Shown one piece after another: positions 1 to 7,874 of a DNA stretch of 64,000 nucleotides. The notes beneath the pieces are model-generated. The model had not been told where the DNA came from, ran no database searches, and was given only the letters and a program-made list of their open reading frames with translations. How positions within the stretch are numbered: the stretch's first letter is position 1; every line of letters begins with the position of its first letter. This stretch comes from DASXMT01 sp963781305. GTDB taxonomy: Bacteria > Actinomycetota > Acidimicrobiia > Acidimicrobiales > RAAP-2. The stretch lies in assembly GCA_963781305.1 (NCBI GenBank), contig CAWAFL010000011.1, forward strand, positions 1,674,001-1,738,000, read 5' to 3'. The position numbers and the translations under genes were made by a program.

Positions 1-831
1 CTGTCGGCCCACGGCACCGCCCCTGAGATCGCATCGGCCGCCCACGACCGGGGCCGGGTCGTGGTCGATGCCGTCTGTCCGCTGGTGACCAAGGTCCATC
101 ACGAGATGAAGGTCAGGGCCCGCAAGGGCTACACCGTGCTCTACGTGGGCCACCATGGCCACGAGGAGGCGGCAGGGACGATGGCGGTGGCGCCTGAATC
201 GGTACGACTGGTGGAGACGGTCGATGACGTCGACGCCCTGGCCGACCGGGAGGCCGACGCTCCCCCGATGGCCCTGTTGGCCCAGACCACCCTGAGCCAC
301 GACGAATGGGCCGGGATCGTGGACCGGGCCCGCGAGCGGTTCCCCGAACTGTGGATGCCCAACCGGAGCGACCTGTGCTTCGCCACCACCAACCGCCAGG
401 CCGCCCTCAAGGCCATCGCCGGCAAGGCCGACGCCGTCGTGGTGATCGGCTCGCCGAACTCGTCGAACACCATCGCCTTGGAGAAGGTGGCCATCGCCTT
501 CGGTTGTCCGCGGGTGGTGCGGGTCAACGATGCCTCCGAGGTGCCGACCGACCTGTCCGGGACGGTCGGTGTGACCGCGGGCGCATCGGCTCCGGAGTCC
601 CTGGTCCAAGCGGTGGTGGATCGACTGGCCCCCGAGTTCGGGGTGGAGGTCATGCCGGTCACGGTGGAGGAGGAGTACTTCCCTCCCCCGCCCGAGCTCC
701 GGGACCTCCTGAAGGGCCTGGCCGCCACGGTCTCGTTCCTGGCCGCCTCCCCGGAGTCCGACACCGGCCCGATCCTCTCCGAGGATCGAACGACGGCCGC
801 GGCCGACGTCCTGCGGGACCTCGCGGTCTGA
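1..831 (+). CDS. ispH: 4-hydroxy-3-methylbut-2-enyl diphosphate reductase, 5'-truncated
   Basis: Last enzyme of the MEP isoprenoid pathway: it reduces HMBPP to IPP and DMAPP with a [4Fe-4S] cluster. The frame is open from base 1 (SAHGTAPE motif), so about 70 N-terminal residues, including the first cluster cysteine, lie outside the window. The second cysteine is visible in DAVCPLVTKVH and the third in DLCFATTNRQ; the substrate-binding GHHGHEEAAGTM and SPNSSNT segments are also present. The C-terminus has a short extra tail beyond the usual VEEEYFPPP region. An HD-domain gene follows 44 bases later on the same strand. Only the window edge limits the call. Confidence 0.96.
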   Translation: MSAHGTAPEIASAAHDRGRVVVDAVCPLVTKVHHEMKVRARKGYTVLYVGHHGHEEAAGTMAVAPESVRLVETVDDVDALADREADAPPMALLAQTTLSHDEWAGIVDRARERFPELWMPNRSDLCFATTNRQAALKAIAGKADAVVVIGSPNSSNTIALEKVAIAFGCPRVVRVNDASEVPTDLSGTVGVTAGASAPESLVQAVVDRLAPEFGVEVMPVTVEEEYFPPPPELRDLLKGLAATVSFLAASPESDTGPILSEDRTTAAADVLRDLAV

Positions 832-875
832 GGTCGTTCGGACCCCACCGGCCGTAGTGTCCGGCGTAGTCCCCG

Positions 876-1451
876 GTGAGGCGCGAAACTGTGGATATGT
901 CGAGCGCAACCAGCTTTCCAGCCATGGACGTCTCCACCGCCGAGCAGTGGGCGGTCATCGGTAAGGAAACGATGAACAATCAGGGCCGAGTGGCCGAACG
1001 CGTCCTGGGACTCCTCGAGTCCCTGGCCGAGGTGACCGACGGGTTCGCCGTCGACCAGTTGACCCACGGCCTGCAGACAGCCACCCGGGCCGAGGAAGCG
1101 GGAGCCAACGACGAATGGGTCGTCGCCTCCTTGTGCCACGACATCGGTAAGGCCGTCTCGGTGCCCAACCATCCCCGGATCGCGGCGGAGATGCTCCGCC
1201 CCTACGTGGACCCGGCCATCACCGCAGTGATCGTGGCCCACCAGGACTTTCAGGGGCGGCACTACTACCACCACTTCGGGCTCGACCCCAACCAGCGCGA
1301 CCGGTACCGGGACGAGCCCTGGTTCGCCGACGCCGAGCGCTTCGCTGATGAATGGGATCAGAACAGCTTCGATCCCGACTACCCCACGCAGACGCTCGAG
1401 CACTTCGCCCCCAAGGTCCGGACCGTCTTCGGCAATCCCCACATCTTCTGA
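876..1451 (+). CDS. HD-domain protein, MIOX/PhnZ-like
   Basis: A 191-residue protein with a clear HD-domain signature: HGLQTATRAEEAG, then ASLCHDIGK, then a downstream NHP and VAHQDFQGRHYYHH. The spacing of H...HD...H...H resembles the compact mixed-valence diiron HD oxygenases (inositol oxygenase, PhnZ), although hydrolytic HD proteins share the first motifs. The substrate cannot be named from sequence. The GTG at 876 is taken as start; an ATG at 897 is an equally possible start and neither has a strong Shine-Dalgarno. The stop codon overlaps the start of the next gene (TGATG), indicating translational coupling with the glycosyltransferase. Confidence 0.7.
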   Translation: MRRETVDMSSATSFPAMDVSTAEQWAVIGKETMNNQGRVAERVLGLLESLAEVTDGFAVDQLTHGLQTATRAEEAGANDEWVVASLCHDIGKAVSVPNHPRIAAEMLRPYVDPAITAVIVAHQDFQGRHYYHHFGLDPNQRDRYRDEPWFADAERFADEWDQNSFDPDYPTQTLEHFAPKVRTVFGNPHIF

Positions 1452-2290
1452 TGGCCACACAGCGCCATCGATGGTTCACACGCGCCAACAACCGGGAAGG
1501 TCGTCGGCGGGCCGCGCTCTGGGACATGGCCCTGAACCTGGCCCGCGCCCAGTTTGCCGATCGCTATCCGGACCTCACCTTCGAGCCGGTGGTGGCGATC
1601 ATCGCCGCCTATGAGGAGGAGGCGAACCTGGGCGACGTGCTGAAGTCGATGCCCGACTCGTACCGGGACCTCGGGATCTCGACGTTGGTCGTCGTGGACG
1701 GCGGTGACGACGCCACCGACCGGGTTGCCCTGGAGTCCGGCGTCTATACCTGCATCCTCCCGGTCAACCTGGGCCATGGCGCCGCCCTGCGCCTGGCCTA
1801 TGAGCTGGCCCTCGCCCACGGAGCCCGGTTCATCGTCACCCTCGACGCCGACGGCCAGAACGACCCGGCCGAGATGGACGCCCTCCTCGCACCCCTGCTC
1901 GACGACGAGGCCGACTTCGTGATCGGGTCTCGCCGACTGGGGGTCGACCAGACCACCGACCGGTTCCGGCGGGCGGGCGTCCGGCTGTACGCATCGGCCC
2001 TCAACGCCATCACCCGCCAGCGACTGACCGACACGTCCAACGGCTACCGGGCCTTCCGGGCCGAGGCCGTGGCCGACATCCTGCCCTTCCTTCGCCAGGA
2101 TCAGTACCAGACGGCCGAAGTGGTCATCACCGCCGCCTCCCGGGGTTGGCGGATCGGTGAGCAGCCCATCATCTGGCACCCCCGGGCATCGGGCGAGTCC
2201 AAAAAGGGCGGCAACCTGTTCTTCGGGATCCAGTACGCCCGGGTGATCCTGACCAGCTGGCTCCGCGTCTCCTTCGGCCGGCGCCGCTGA
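1451..2290 (+). CDS. Family 2 glycosyltransferase, DPM1-like
   Basis: A 279-residue GT-A fold enzyme. The donor-binding start is VVAIIAAYEEEANLGDVL (about residue 47 onward) and the metal/nucleotide motif DADGQNDP begins at residue 132; NGYRAFRAE follows in the acceptor half. The DADGQ type motif and overall size match polyprenyl-phosphate mannose/glucose synthases, although no C-terminal membrane segments are seen. The start ATG overlaps the stop of the HD-domain gene by one base. A possible role is making the lipid-linked sugar donor used by the GT-C enzymes encoded at 30147-34779; that link is inference only. Confidence 0.85.
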   Translation: MATQRHRWFTRANNREGRRRAALWDMALNLARAQFADRYPDLTFEPVVAIIAAYEEEANLGDVLKSMPDSYRDLGISTLVVVDGGDDATDRVALESGVYTCILPVNLGHGAALRLAYELALAHGARFIVTLDADGQNDPAEMDALLAPLLDDEADFVIGSRRLGVDQTTDRFRRAGVRLYASALNAITRQRLTDTSNGYRAFRAEAVADILPFLRQDQYQTAEVVITAASRGWRIGEQPIIWHPRASGESKKGGNLFFGIQYARVILTSWLRVSFGRRR

Positions 2291-2298
2291 CGCCAGGG

Positions 2299-3018
2299 TC
2301 AGGGATGGCCGGTGGTAGCCACCGCCCGTTGGTAGAGGTCCTCGATGGACGTGCGCAGGTGCTCGGTCAGCTGGTGAACCTGGCTGCGGGGCACCCGACC
2401 TCCCGCCGAGCGTTCCGGCGCGGCCAAAGGGCTCCCCACGATGATGTGCACCTTGGAGGGCCGCGGGTACCGGGTTCCCTTGGGCATGACCGAGAGGGTC
2501 CCCCCGATGCCGACGGGCACGATGGTGGCCCCGGTGCGGGCGGCCAGGAAGGCGGCACCCTCATGGAGCTCGCCCACCGTGTCGCCCGTCCTCCGTGCCC
2601 CCTCGGGGAACAAGATCAGGACCTCACCGGCCTCGAGCACGTTCTGGGCCCGTCGAAGTGCTTCCCGATCGGCCGACTCCCGGTGCACGGGAAAGGCCCC
2701 GATGGACAACAGGAAACGGCCGAAGCTCGGTCGCTTCCACAAGCTGTCCTTGGCCATGTAGTGGAGCTTCCGCCTGGTCACCTCGGAGACCACGAAGAAA
2801 TCGATGAACGACCGGTGGATCGGTGCGATGATCACCGGACCCTCGGCCGGTACGAGGTCCGCTCCCTCGACCGTGGTGCGGAAGAAGAGCCGATTGACCC
2901 CGCGCACGGCCAGACGGAGGAAGCGGTAGATCGGCGTGAAACGGGTATCGACCCCTACCTCCCCCGGCGCGAACCCGGTTCCCCCGTCCCCCGTGTCCGA
3001 ATGCGTGTTCACAGCCAC
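2299..3018 (-). CDS. plsC: 1-acyl-sn-glycerol-3-phosphate acyltransferase
   Basis: Acylates lysophosphatidic acid or a related glycerolipid at the membrane. The catalytic HX4D motif is HRSFID (H68-D73 from the chosen start), and the acceptor-binding motif LFPEGARRTG lies about 60 residues later. Length, 239 residues, is normal. The GTG at 3018 is chosen because GGAGG lies 7 bases upstream; a second GTG at 3012 would give the GTGA overlap common in this operon. Either way the start lies inside the end of cmk, so the two are translationally coupled. This is the last gene of the scpA-to-plsC operon. Confidence 0.92.
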   Translation of the reverse strand: MAVNTHSDTGDGGTGFAPGEVGVDTRFTPIYRFLRLAVRGVNRLFFRTTVEGADLVPAEGPVIIAPIHRSFIDFFVVSEVTRRKLHYMAKDSLWKRPSFGRFLLSIGAFPVHRESADREALRRAQNVLEAGEVLILFPEGARRTGDTVGELHEGAAFLAARTGATIVPVGIGGTLSVMPKGTRYPRPSKVHIIVGSPLAAPERSAGGRVPRSQVHQLTEHLRTSIEDLYQRAVATTGHP

Positions 3019-3620
3019 CCCAGGACCTCCTTCACCACATCGTCTATCGAGCGACCGGTGGTATCGACCACGTGAGCGCCATCGGCGACCTGCAATGGGG
3101 ACGCCGCCCGGGTGCTGTCGATGGTGTCGCGCCGAGCCACCCCGTCGGCACCCTCCTCCGACCGGCGCCGGGCCCGCTCCTCGGGGCTGGCGGTGAGGTA
3201 GACCTTGACGGCCGCATGGGGGAAGACGACCGAGCCAATGTCCCGACCCTCCACCACCCCACCACCGTGCTCGACGACCCACTGACGCTGCCGCCTCACC
3301 AGCACGGCGCGCACCGCCGCATTCGCGGCCACCATCGACACCGCGTGGTTGACATCGGGTTGCCGGATGGCTTTGGTGACGTCCGTGCCATCGACGACTA
3401 CCCGGTCTCCCACGTCAATGCGAATGGACTCGGCCAGCTCGGCCAGGGCGCCGTCGTCACCCAGATCGACCTGGCGCTGGAGGGCGGCCCAGGCCACGGC
3501 CCGGTACATGGCGCCCGTGTCCAGCCGGTCGACACCCAATGCCTCGGCCACGGCCCGCGACACCGTCGACTTTCCTGCTCCGGCGGGCCCGTCGATGGCG
3601 ACGGTCGGTCCGGCGGTCAC
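3009..3620 (-). CDS. cmk: Cytidylate kinase
   Basis: Phosphorylates CMP and dCMP. The 203-residue protein has the P-loop GPAGAGKST at residues 11-19, the LDTGAMYRAVAW CMP-binding segment, EGRDIGSVVFP, and a lid with RRRSEE. It starts at a GTG that overlaps the aroA stop (GTGA). Cmk is commonly placed next to scpA, scpB and rluB in Gram-positive genomes, and here aroH, tyrA and aroA lie between them. Confidence 0.97.
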   Translation of the reverse strand: MTAGPTVAIDGPAGAGKSTVSRAVAEALGVDRLDTGAMYRAVAWAALQRQVDLGDDGALAELAESIRIDVGDRVVVDGTDVTKAIRQPDVNHAVSMVAANAAVRAVLVRRQRQWVVEHGGGVVEGRDIGSVVFPHAAVKVYLTASPEERARRRSEEGADGVARRDTIDSTRAASPLQVADGAHVVDTTGRSIDDVVKEVLGWL

Positions 3621-4942
3621 GCAGTTGCCTCAGACAGCGTGGACAGGTCGATTGAGAACCGGGGGTAGCTGGTGCCCACCGAGCCCCAGCCGGTGATGGT
3701 GGTGACGTCGGAGATCGACGGACAGGCAGCGCCGGCAATGGCCATGGCCATGGCCATCCGGTGGTCGCGGCGCGAATCGAACCGGCCGGCTCGGATGGTG
3801 GCGCCGCCGGCGACGATCAGGTCATCGCCGTCCACCGCGGCTTCAGCCCCCATCGCCTCGAGCATGGCCACCGTGCCCGCCAGCCGGTCGGATTCCTTGA
3901 CCCGTAGCTCGCCCACGTCCAAGAAACGTGACTGGCCTCGGGCCACGGCCGCGGCCACGGCCAAGATGGGCACCTCGTCGAGGGACGGGATCTCCGCGGC
4001 CCGGATCTCGGTCCCCCTCAGTGCCGAGGTGCAGCTCGAGATGGTGCCCGTCTCCCCCACCGGGTCGCGCACCTCGATCCGGGCACCCATGCGGCGGAGG
4101 ACGTCGAGGTAGCCAGACCGCTGCCGGCCCAGGTACACGTCGCTGACGGTGACCGTGCTCCCGGGCACCACCAGTCCGCCCACGATCCAAAAGGCGGCCT
4201 GTGAGGGGTCGCCGGGAACCGAGATGGTGCCGGGCCGGAGATCGGAGCGCCGCACCCGCACCACCCGCTCGCCGCCCTCGTCCGACACCGAGATCGTGGC
4301 ACCGGCGTCGGCCAGCATGTCCTCGGTGTGGGTTCGTGTCGGCACCGGCTCACGGACGACGGTCTCCCCCTCGGCCGCGATCCCGGCCAAGAGGACGGCC
4401 GACTTCACCTGGGCGCTGGCCATGGGCGGTCGGTAGTCGATGCCCCGCAGATGGGCGCCGGTGATGGCCACCGGGGGGAGGCACCGTTCGCCGCGGCCGG
4501 TCACCGTGGCCCCCATCAGCTCGAGTGGCTCGGCCACCCGGTCCATCGGCCGGGTGGTGAGCGAGGCGTCTCCTGTCAGTTCGGTGGTGCCATCCAGTCC
4601 GGCCAGCACGCCGACGAGGAGACGCATGCCGGTTCCAGAGTTCCCGAGATCAAGGGGCCCGGCGGCGGGATGGAGGCGGTCACGGCCTCCGGTCACCCGG
4701 ACGGTGCCGTCATCCTCCACCACCCGGGCACCCAGCGCCTCGATGGCCAGGAGCGTGCGGTGGACGTCGTCCCCGTCGGACAGTCCGGTGATGGTGGAGT
4801 CGCCCTTGGCCAGGGCGGCGAGGAGCAGGGCGCGATGAGAGATCGACTTGTCGCCAGGCACCCGGATCGATCCCACCAGCGCGTTCCCGCCCCGGACCTC
4901 CATGGCGTCATCGGCCTCCGTTCCGATTGGGTTCACGCTCAT
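3617..4942 (-). CDS. aroA: 3-phosphoshikimate 1-carboxyvinyltransferase (EPSP synthase)
   Basis: Sixth step of the shikimate pathway, joining PEP and shikimate-3-phosphate. The 441-residue protein shows VPGDKSISHRALLLAAL near the N-terminus, LGNSGTGMRLL (PEP-binding), RPPMASAQVKSA, and the late LRVKESDRL and DHRMAMAMA motifs. All these are the usual family landmarks and no key residue is missing. It is separated by only 10 bases from tyrA and overlaps cmk, placing chorismate formation and its first use on one transcript. Confidence 0.98.
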   Translation of the reverse strand: MSVNPIGTEADDAMEVRGGNALVGSIRVPGDKSISHRALLLAALAKGDSTITGLSDGDDVHRTLLAIEALGARVVEDDGTVRVTGGRDRLHPAAGPLDLGNSGTGMRLLVGVLAGLDGTTELTGDASLTTRPMDRVAEPLELMGATVTGRGERCLPPVAITGAHLRGIDYRPPMASAQVKSAVLLAGIAAEGETVVREPVPTRTHTEDMLADAGATISVSDEGGERVVRVRRSDLRPGTISVPGDPSQAAFWIVGGLVVPGSTVTVSDVYLGRQRSGYLDVLRRMGARIEVRDPVGETGTISSCTSALRGTEIRAAEIPSLDEVPILAVAAAVARGQSRFLDVGELRVKESDRLAGTVAMLEAMGAEAAVDGDDLIVAGGATIRAGRFDSRRDHRMAMAMAIAGAACPSISDVTTITGWGSVGTSYPRFSIDLSTLSEATA

Positions 4943-4952
4943 CGGTGCCTGC

Positions 4953-6110
4953 TCATGAGGTCCCGCCCAGCTCGCCGCTCGACGACCGGTACCCGCGCTC
5001 GGCCAGGGCGGCCAGAAGCTTTGCGGCCGACATCCGGTCGACGGTCAGCACCAGGACGCCGCGGTCCCCCTCGACCGAGTGGGCGATCTCCAGGTCGACG
5101 ATGTTGACGCCCAGCTCAGCGGCCAGCGTGGTGATCTCGGCCAGCACGCCGGTCCGGTCCGGCACCGGGACCCGGATCTCGACCAGACCATCGGGACGGG
5201 GGACGCGGGCGGCCAGGCCCCGGCGAGCGGTAGCCGCCCTGGTGAGGACGGCGAGGAGCTCGGTGTGGTCGTGGGTGGCCACCCGGGTCCGCATGGTGCC
5301 CAGCGCCTCGATGAGCATGTCCAGGGTCTCCACGATGGCCGTGGCGTTGTCCTCGCAGATGTCGGGCCAGATGGTGGGCTGGCCGGCGGCGACGCGGGTC
5401 ATGTCCCGGAACCCTCCAGCGGCCAGCTGCAAGAGGGCCGCGTGTTCCTCGCTCAGCCCCGCGGCCAGGTCCATCAGGGTGGCTGCGGTCAGGTGGGGTA
5501 CATGGGACACCACGGCCACCAGGGAGTCGTGTTGGACGGGGGGCAGGGCCACGACGGTGGCCCCGAGTGAGACCAGCAGGCTCCGCAGCCGGGTATAGGC
5601 CATCGGGTCGGTGAGGGCGGTCGGGGTGAGCACCCAGGTGGCTCCAACGAAGAGGTCGCCGTCGGCCCCATCCATCCCGACCTGTTCGGACCCGGCCATG
5701 GGGTGACCGCCCACGAACGAGGGATGGTCCACCGAGGCCACGATGGGGCCCTTGACGCTGCCCACATCGGTGACGATGGCGTCGGGGCGCCGACCGGGCC
5801 GGCCCAGGATGTCCCGGAGCACCGCCTCGGAGGCACGCACCGGGATCGCCACGAAGACGACGTCTGCGTCGTCGTCGAACCCTTCGGCGTCGAGGGCACC
5901 CAGGGCCACCGCCCGCTCGGCCAAGCCCGGTGCGCTGTCTACGCCGCTTACCCACCACCCCCGCCGCCGGAGGGCGATCCCGATCGACGCCCCGATCAAC
6001 CCGGTGCCGACGATGGTCGCCCGTCCCCCGCCCTCTCGTTCTGATGCGTGCTGATCGTCGCTGGCGGTTGGGGGCGAGGTGTGACCCTCGTCAACCGGGG
6101 AGGTCGTCAC
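4953..6110 (-). CDS. tyrA: Prephenate dehydrogenase with C-terminal ACT domain
   Basis: Converts prephenate to 4-hydroxyphenylpyruvate for tyrosine synthesis, or the arogenate equivalent. The Rossmann motif VGTGLIGASIG is preceded by about 35 extra residues. GGHPMAGSEQVG, the prephenate dehydrogenase signature, and VSHVPHLTA follow. The last about 80 residues (VEIRVPVPDRTGVLAEIT onward) are an ACT domain, suggesting allosteric control by an amino acid. The GTG at 6110 is chosen because it is the only plausible start downstream of the aroH stop region; the two genes overlap by 20 bases. The start is the least certain part of the call. Confidence 0.93.
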   Translation of the reverse strand: MTTSPVDEGHTSPPTASDDQHASEREGGGRATIVGTGLIGASIGIALRRRGWWVSGVDSAPGLAERAVALGALDAEGFDDDADVVFVAIPVRASEAVLRDILGRPGRRPDAIVTDVGSVKGPIVASVDHPSFVGGHPMAGSEQVGMDGADGDLFVGATWVLTPTALTDPMAYTRLRSLLVSLGATVVALPPVQHDSLVAVVSHVPHLTAATLMDLAAGLSEEHAALLQLAAGGFRDMTRVAAGQPTIWPDICEDNATAIVETLDMLIEALGTMRTRVATHDHTELLAVLTRAATARRGLAARVPRPDGLVEIRVPVPDRTGVLAEITTLAAELGVNIVDLEIAHSVEGDRGVLVLTVDRMSAAKLLAALAERGYRSSSGELGGTS

Positions 6111-6459
6111 GGAGCCCCTTGGCGCCCTCGAGGTACACGTGGTGGATCTCGTTTCGCGACCGCTCGGTCTCCACGTGGAGCATGACCCGAATGCACCGGG
6201 GTACAGAGCCGGTGATGGAAAGCTCCCGAGCACAGATCAAGGGCACGGCACCGAGCCCCATCGACCGCGCCGCGGTGGCCGGGAACGTGGACACGATGTC
6301 TTCGGTGGCCGTGAACAGGATGGAGATGATGTCGTCCTCGGTCAGACCGTTCTGCTCCAGGACTTGTCCCAAGAGAGCCACCACGCGCTCCTTGATGACC
6401 TCAGGGGTGTCGGCGTCGACGGTGGTCGCGCCCCGGACGGCTCGTACGGAAACAGGCAT
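6091..6459 (-). CDS. aroH: Chorismate mutase, AroH class
   Basis: Monofunctional chorismate mutase of the Bacillus AroH type (trimeric pseudo-alpha/beta barrel), which makes prephenate for the adjacent TyrA. The 122-residue length is typical. Family landmarks are VRGATTVDADTPE at the N-terminus, ILFTATEDI, FPATAARSMG, the active-site arginine in SVPRCIRVMLHV, and HVYLEGAKGLRDDL near the end. There is no Shine-Dalgarno. A TAACAT hexamer lies 9 bases upstream of the ATG, inside the edge of a tandem repeat, so a separate leaderless start in addition to read-through from rluB is possible. Confidence 0.95.
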   Translation of the reverse strand: MPVSVRAVRGATTVDADTPEVIKERVVALLGQVLEQNGLTEDDIISILFTATEDIVSTFPATAARSMGLGAVPLICARELSITGSVPRCIRVMLHVETERSRNEIHHVYLEGAKGLRDDLPG

Positions 6460-6468
6460 CGGCGGGCC

Positions 6469-6474
6469 ATGTTA
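6469..6474 (-). promoter_or_regulatory. Possible -10 element for aroH
   Basis: On the minus strand TAACAT ends 9 bases before the aroH ATG and overlaps the outer edge of the 29-nt tandem repeat. The TANNNT form and distance fit a leaderless actinobacterial transcript. There is no convincing -35 element. Confidence 0.3.
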
Positions 6475-6558
6475 CCCAGAGAGTGGCGACTGCCCCTCGG
6501 TTACCCAGAGAGTGGCTACCACCTCTCGGTTACTCAGAGAGTGGCGACTGCCACTCCC
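6472..6558. repeat. Three tandem copies of a 29-nt unit at the rluB stop codon
   Basis: Copies lie at 6472-6500, 6501-6529 and 6530-6558 on the plus strand, each beginning TTACCCAGAGAGTGGC or a one-base variant. The third copy contains the end of rluB (its last codons and TAA stop). That copy holds a perfect 7-bp hairpin, GAGTGGC-GACT-GCCACTC, and the first has the same hairpin with one mismatch. The other two copies fill the space between rluB and aroH. No T-run follows, so it is not a standard terminator. Confidence 0.9.
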
Positions 6559-7306
6559 CCTCCTCGCCGTCGTCTCGGGGTACCGCCGCCGCGGCCAGGT
6601 TCCGGACTTCGGCCGGCGTCAACCGGCGCCAGGTCCCCGGTCCCAGCGATGGATCGGCCAGGGGTCCGATCCGGGTCCGGACCAGCCGTTGCACCGGATG
6701 ACCGATGGCCTCGCACATCCGCCGAACCTGCCGGTTCCGTCCCTCGTGGATGACGATCCGCAACAAGGTGGGGGCTACCACGGCCACCCGCGCCGGGGCG
6801 GTCATGCCGTCGTCGAGCTCGACGCCCTCGCGCAAGCGCCGGATGTCGGTCGGAGCCGGCTCCCCGTCCACTTCGGCCAGGTACTCCTTGGGGACCCCGA
6901 AGGAGGGATGGGTCAGGCGATGGGCCAGCTCTCCGTCATTGGTCATGATCAACAGGCCCTCGGTCCCCATGTCCAGGCGACCAACGGAAAAGACCCGTGG
7001 CTCCGTCGGCACCAGGTCGATCACCGTGGGCCGGCCCTGGGGGTCATCGGCGGTGGTGACCACCCCGGCCGGCTTGTTCACCAGGTAGTGGACCAGTCCG
7101 GGAAGCACGGGCAGGGGCACGCCGTCCAGCTCGATCCGGTCCGCGCCGACGTCCACCCGTCGACCCAGCACGGGGATCTCGCCGTTGACGGTCACCCGAC
7201 CCTCCACGATCAGGTCCTCGCAGACACGTCGCGACCCCAGCCCGATCCGGGCCAGTACCTTTTGCAACCGCTCGCCCTCGTGTTGGGGGGCGAGCGGTTC
7301 AGGCAT
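6530..7306 (-). CDS. rluB: 23S rRNA pseudouridine synthase, RluB/RsuA family
   Basis: Isomerises a uridine in rRNA. The 258-residue protein has an N-terminal S4 RNA-binding domain (RLQKVLARIGLGSRRVCEDL...), then the catalytic motif GRLDMGTEGLLIM with its aspartate, and the late GRNRQVRRMCEAIGHPV motif. The start ATG at 7306 overlaps the scpB stop by eight bases; an upstream in-frame start would lie within scpB. The last codons (WQSPLSE) and the stop lie inside a 29-nt tandem repeat, so the natural C-terminus may have been altered by repeat expansion. Confidence 0.94.
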   Translation of the reverse strand: MPEPLAPQHEGERLQKVLARIGLGSRRVCEDLIVEGRVTVNGEIPVLGRRVDVGADRIELDGVPLPVLPGLVHYLVNKPAGVVTTADDPQGRPTVIDLVPTEPRVFSVGRLDMGTEGLLIMTNDGELAHRLTHPSFGVPKEYLAEVDGEPAPTDIRRLREGVELDDGMTAPARVAVVAPTLLRIVIHEGRNRQVRRMCEAIGHPVQRLVRTRIGPLADPSLGPGTWRRLTPAEVRNLAAAAVPRDDGEEGEWQSPLSE

Positions 7307-7871
7307 CCGCAGCCGGTCGGAGCTGCTCCTCGAGCTCGGCCACGGCATCGGGTCCCGGCAACAGGTCCTCTACCGGGGGAAGCTGCTCCACACGATCAAG
7401 GCCCATCCGCTCCAGGAACGCCTCGGTCGTGCCGTAGAGCGCGGGCTGCCCGGGCCCCGGGGCCCTCCCCACCGTGGCGATGTACCCGCGATGCTCCAAC
7501 AGGCGCACCACGCCGTCCACGTTCACACCCCGGAGGGCGGCGATCTGGGCCCTGGAGACAGGTTGCTTGTAAGCCACGATGGCCAGCGTCTCGAGCGCGG
7601 CGGCCGACAGCCGGGAGGACACGCCGACGTTGGCGAACCGCTCCACATAAGGAGCGAGGTCGGGGTGGGTCTGGATCCGGTAGCCACCGGCGATGCGGAC
7701 CACGGCGAAGCCCCGGTTGTCCTCCCGACACGACTCGATCAGCTCGTCACACAGCGGCTCGACCCGGTCGACCGGTATCTCCAGCAACTCGGCCAGCAGC
7801 CCGGGTGGGACGGGCTCCACGGCCACGATCAGCACAGCCTCGATGGCCCTGGCCTCTTCGGACAACGCCAT
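7299..7871 (-). CDS. scpB: Segregation and condensation protein B
   Basis: Winged-helix subunit of the SMC-ScpAB condensin, which compacts and segregates the chromosome. The 190-residue protein begins MALSEEARAIEAVLIVAVEP and contains the family core LSAAALETLAIVAYKQPVSRAQI and RGVNVDGVVRLLEHRGYI. It follows scpA with three bases between the genes, as is usual for this pair. Confidence 0.96.
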   Translation of the reverse strand: MALSEEARAIEAVLIVAVEPVPPGLLAELLEIPVDRVEPLCDELIESCREDNRGFAVVRIAGGYRIQTHPDLAPYVERFANVGVSSRLSAAALETLAIVAYKQPVSRAQIAALRGVNVDGVVRLLEHRGYIATVGRAPGPGQPALYGTTEAFLERMGLDRVEQLPPVEDLLPGPDAVAELEEQLRPAADA

Positions 7872-7874
7872 CGC

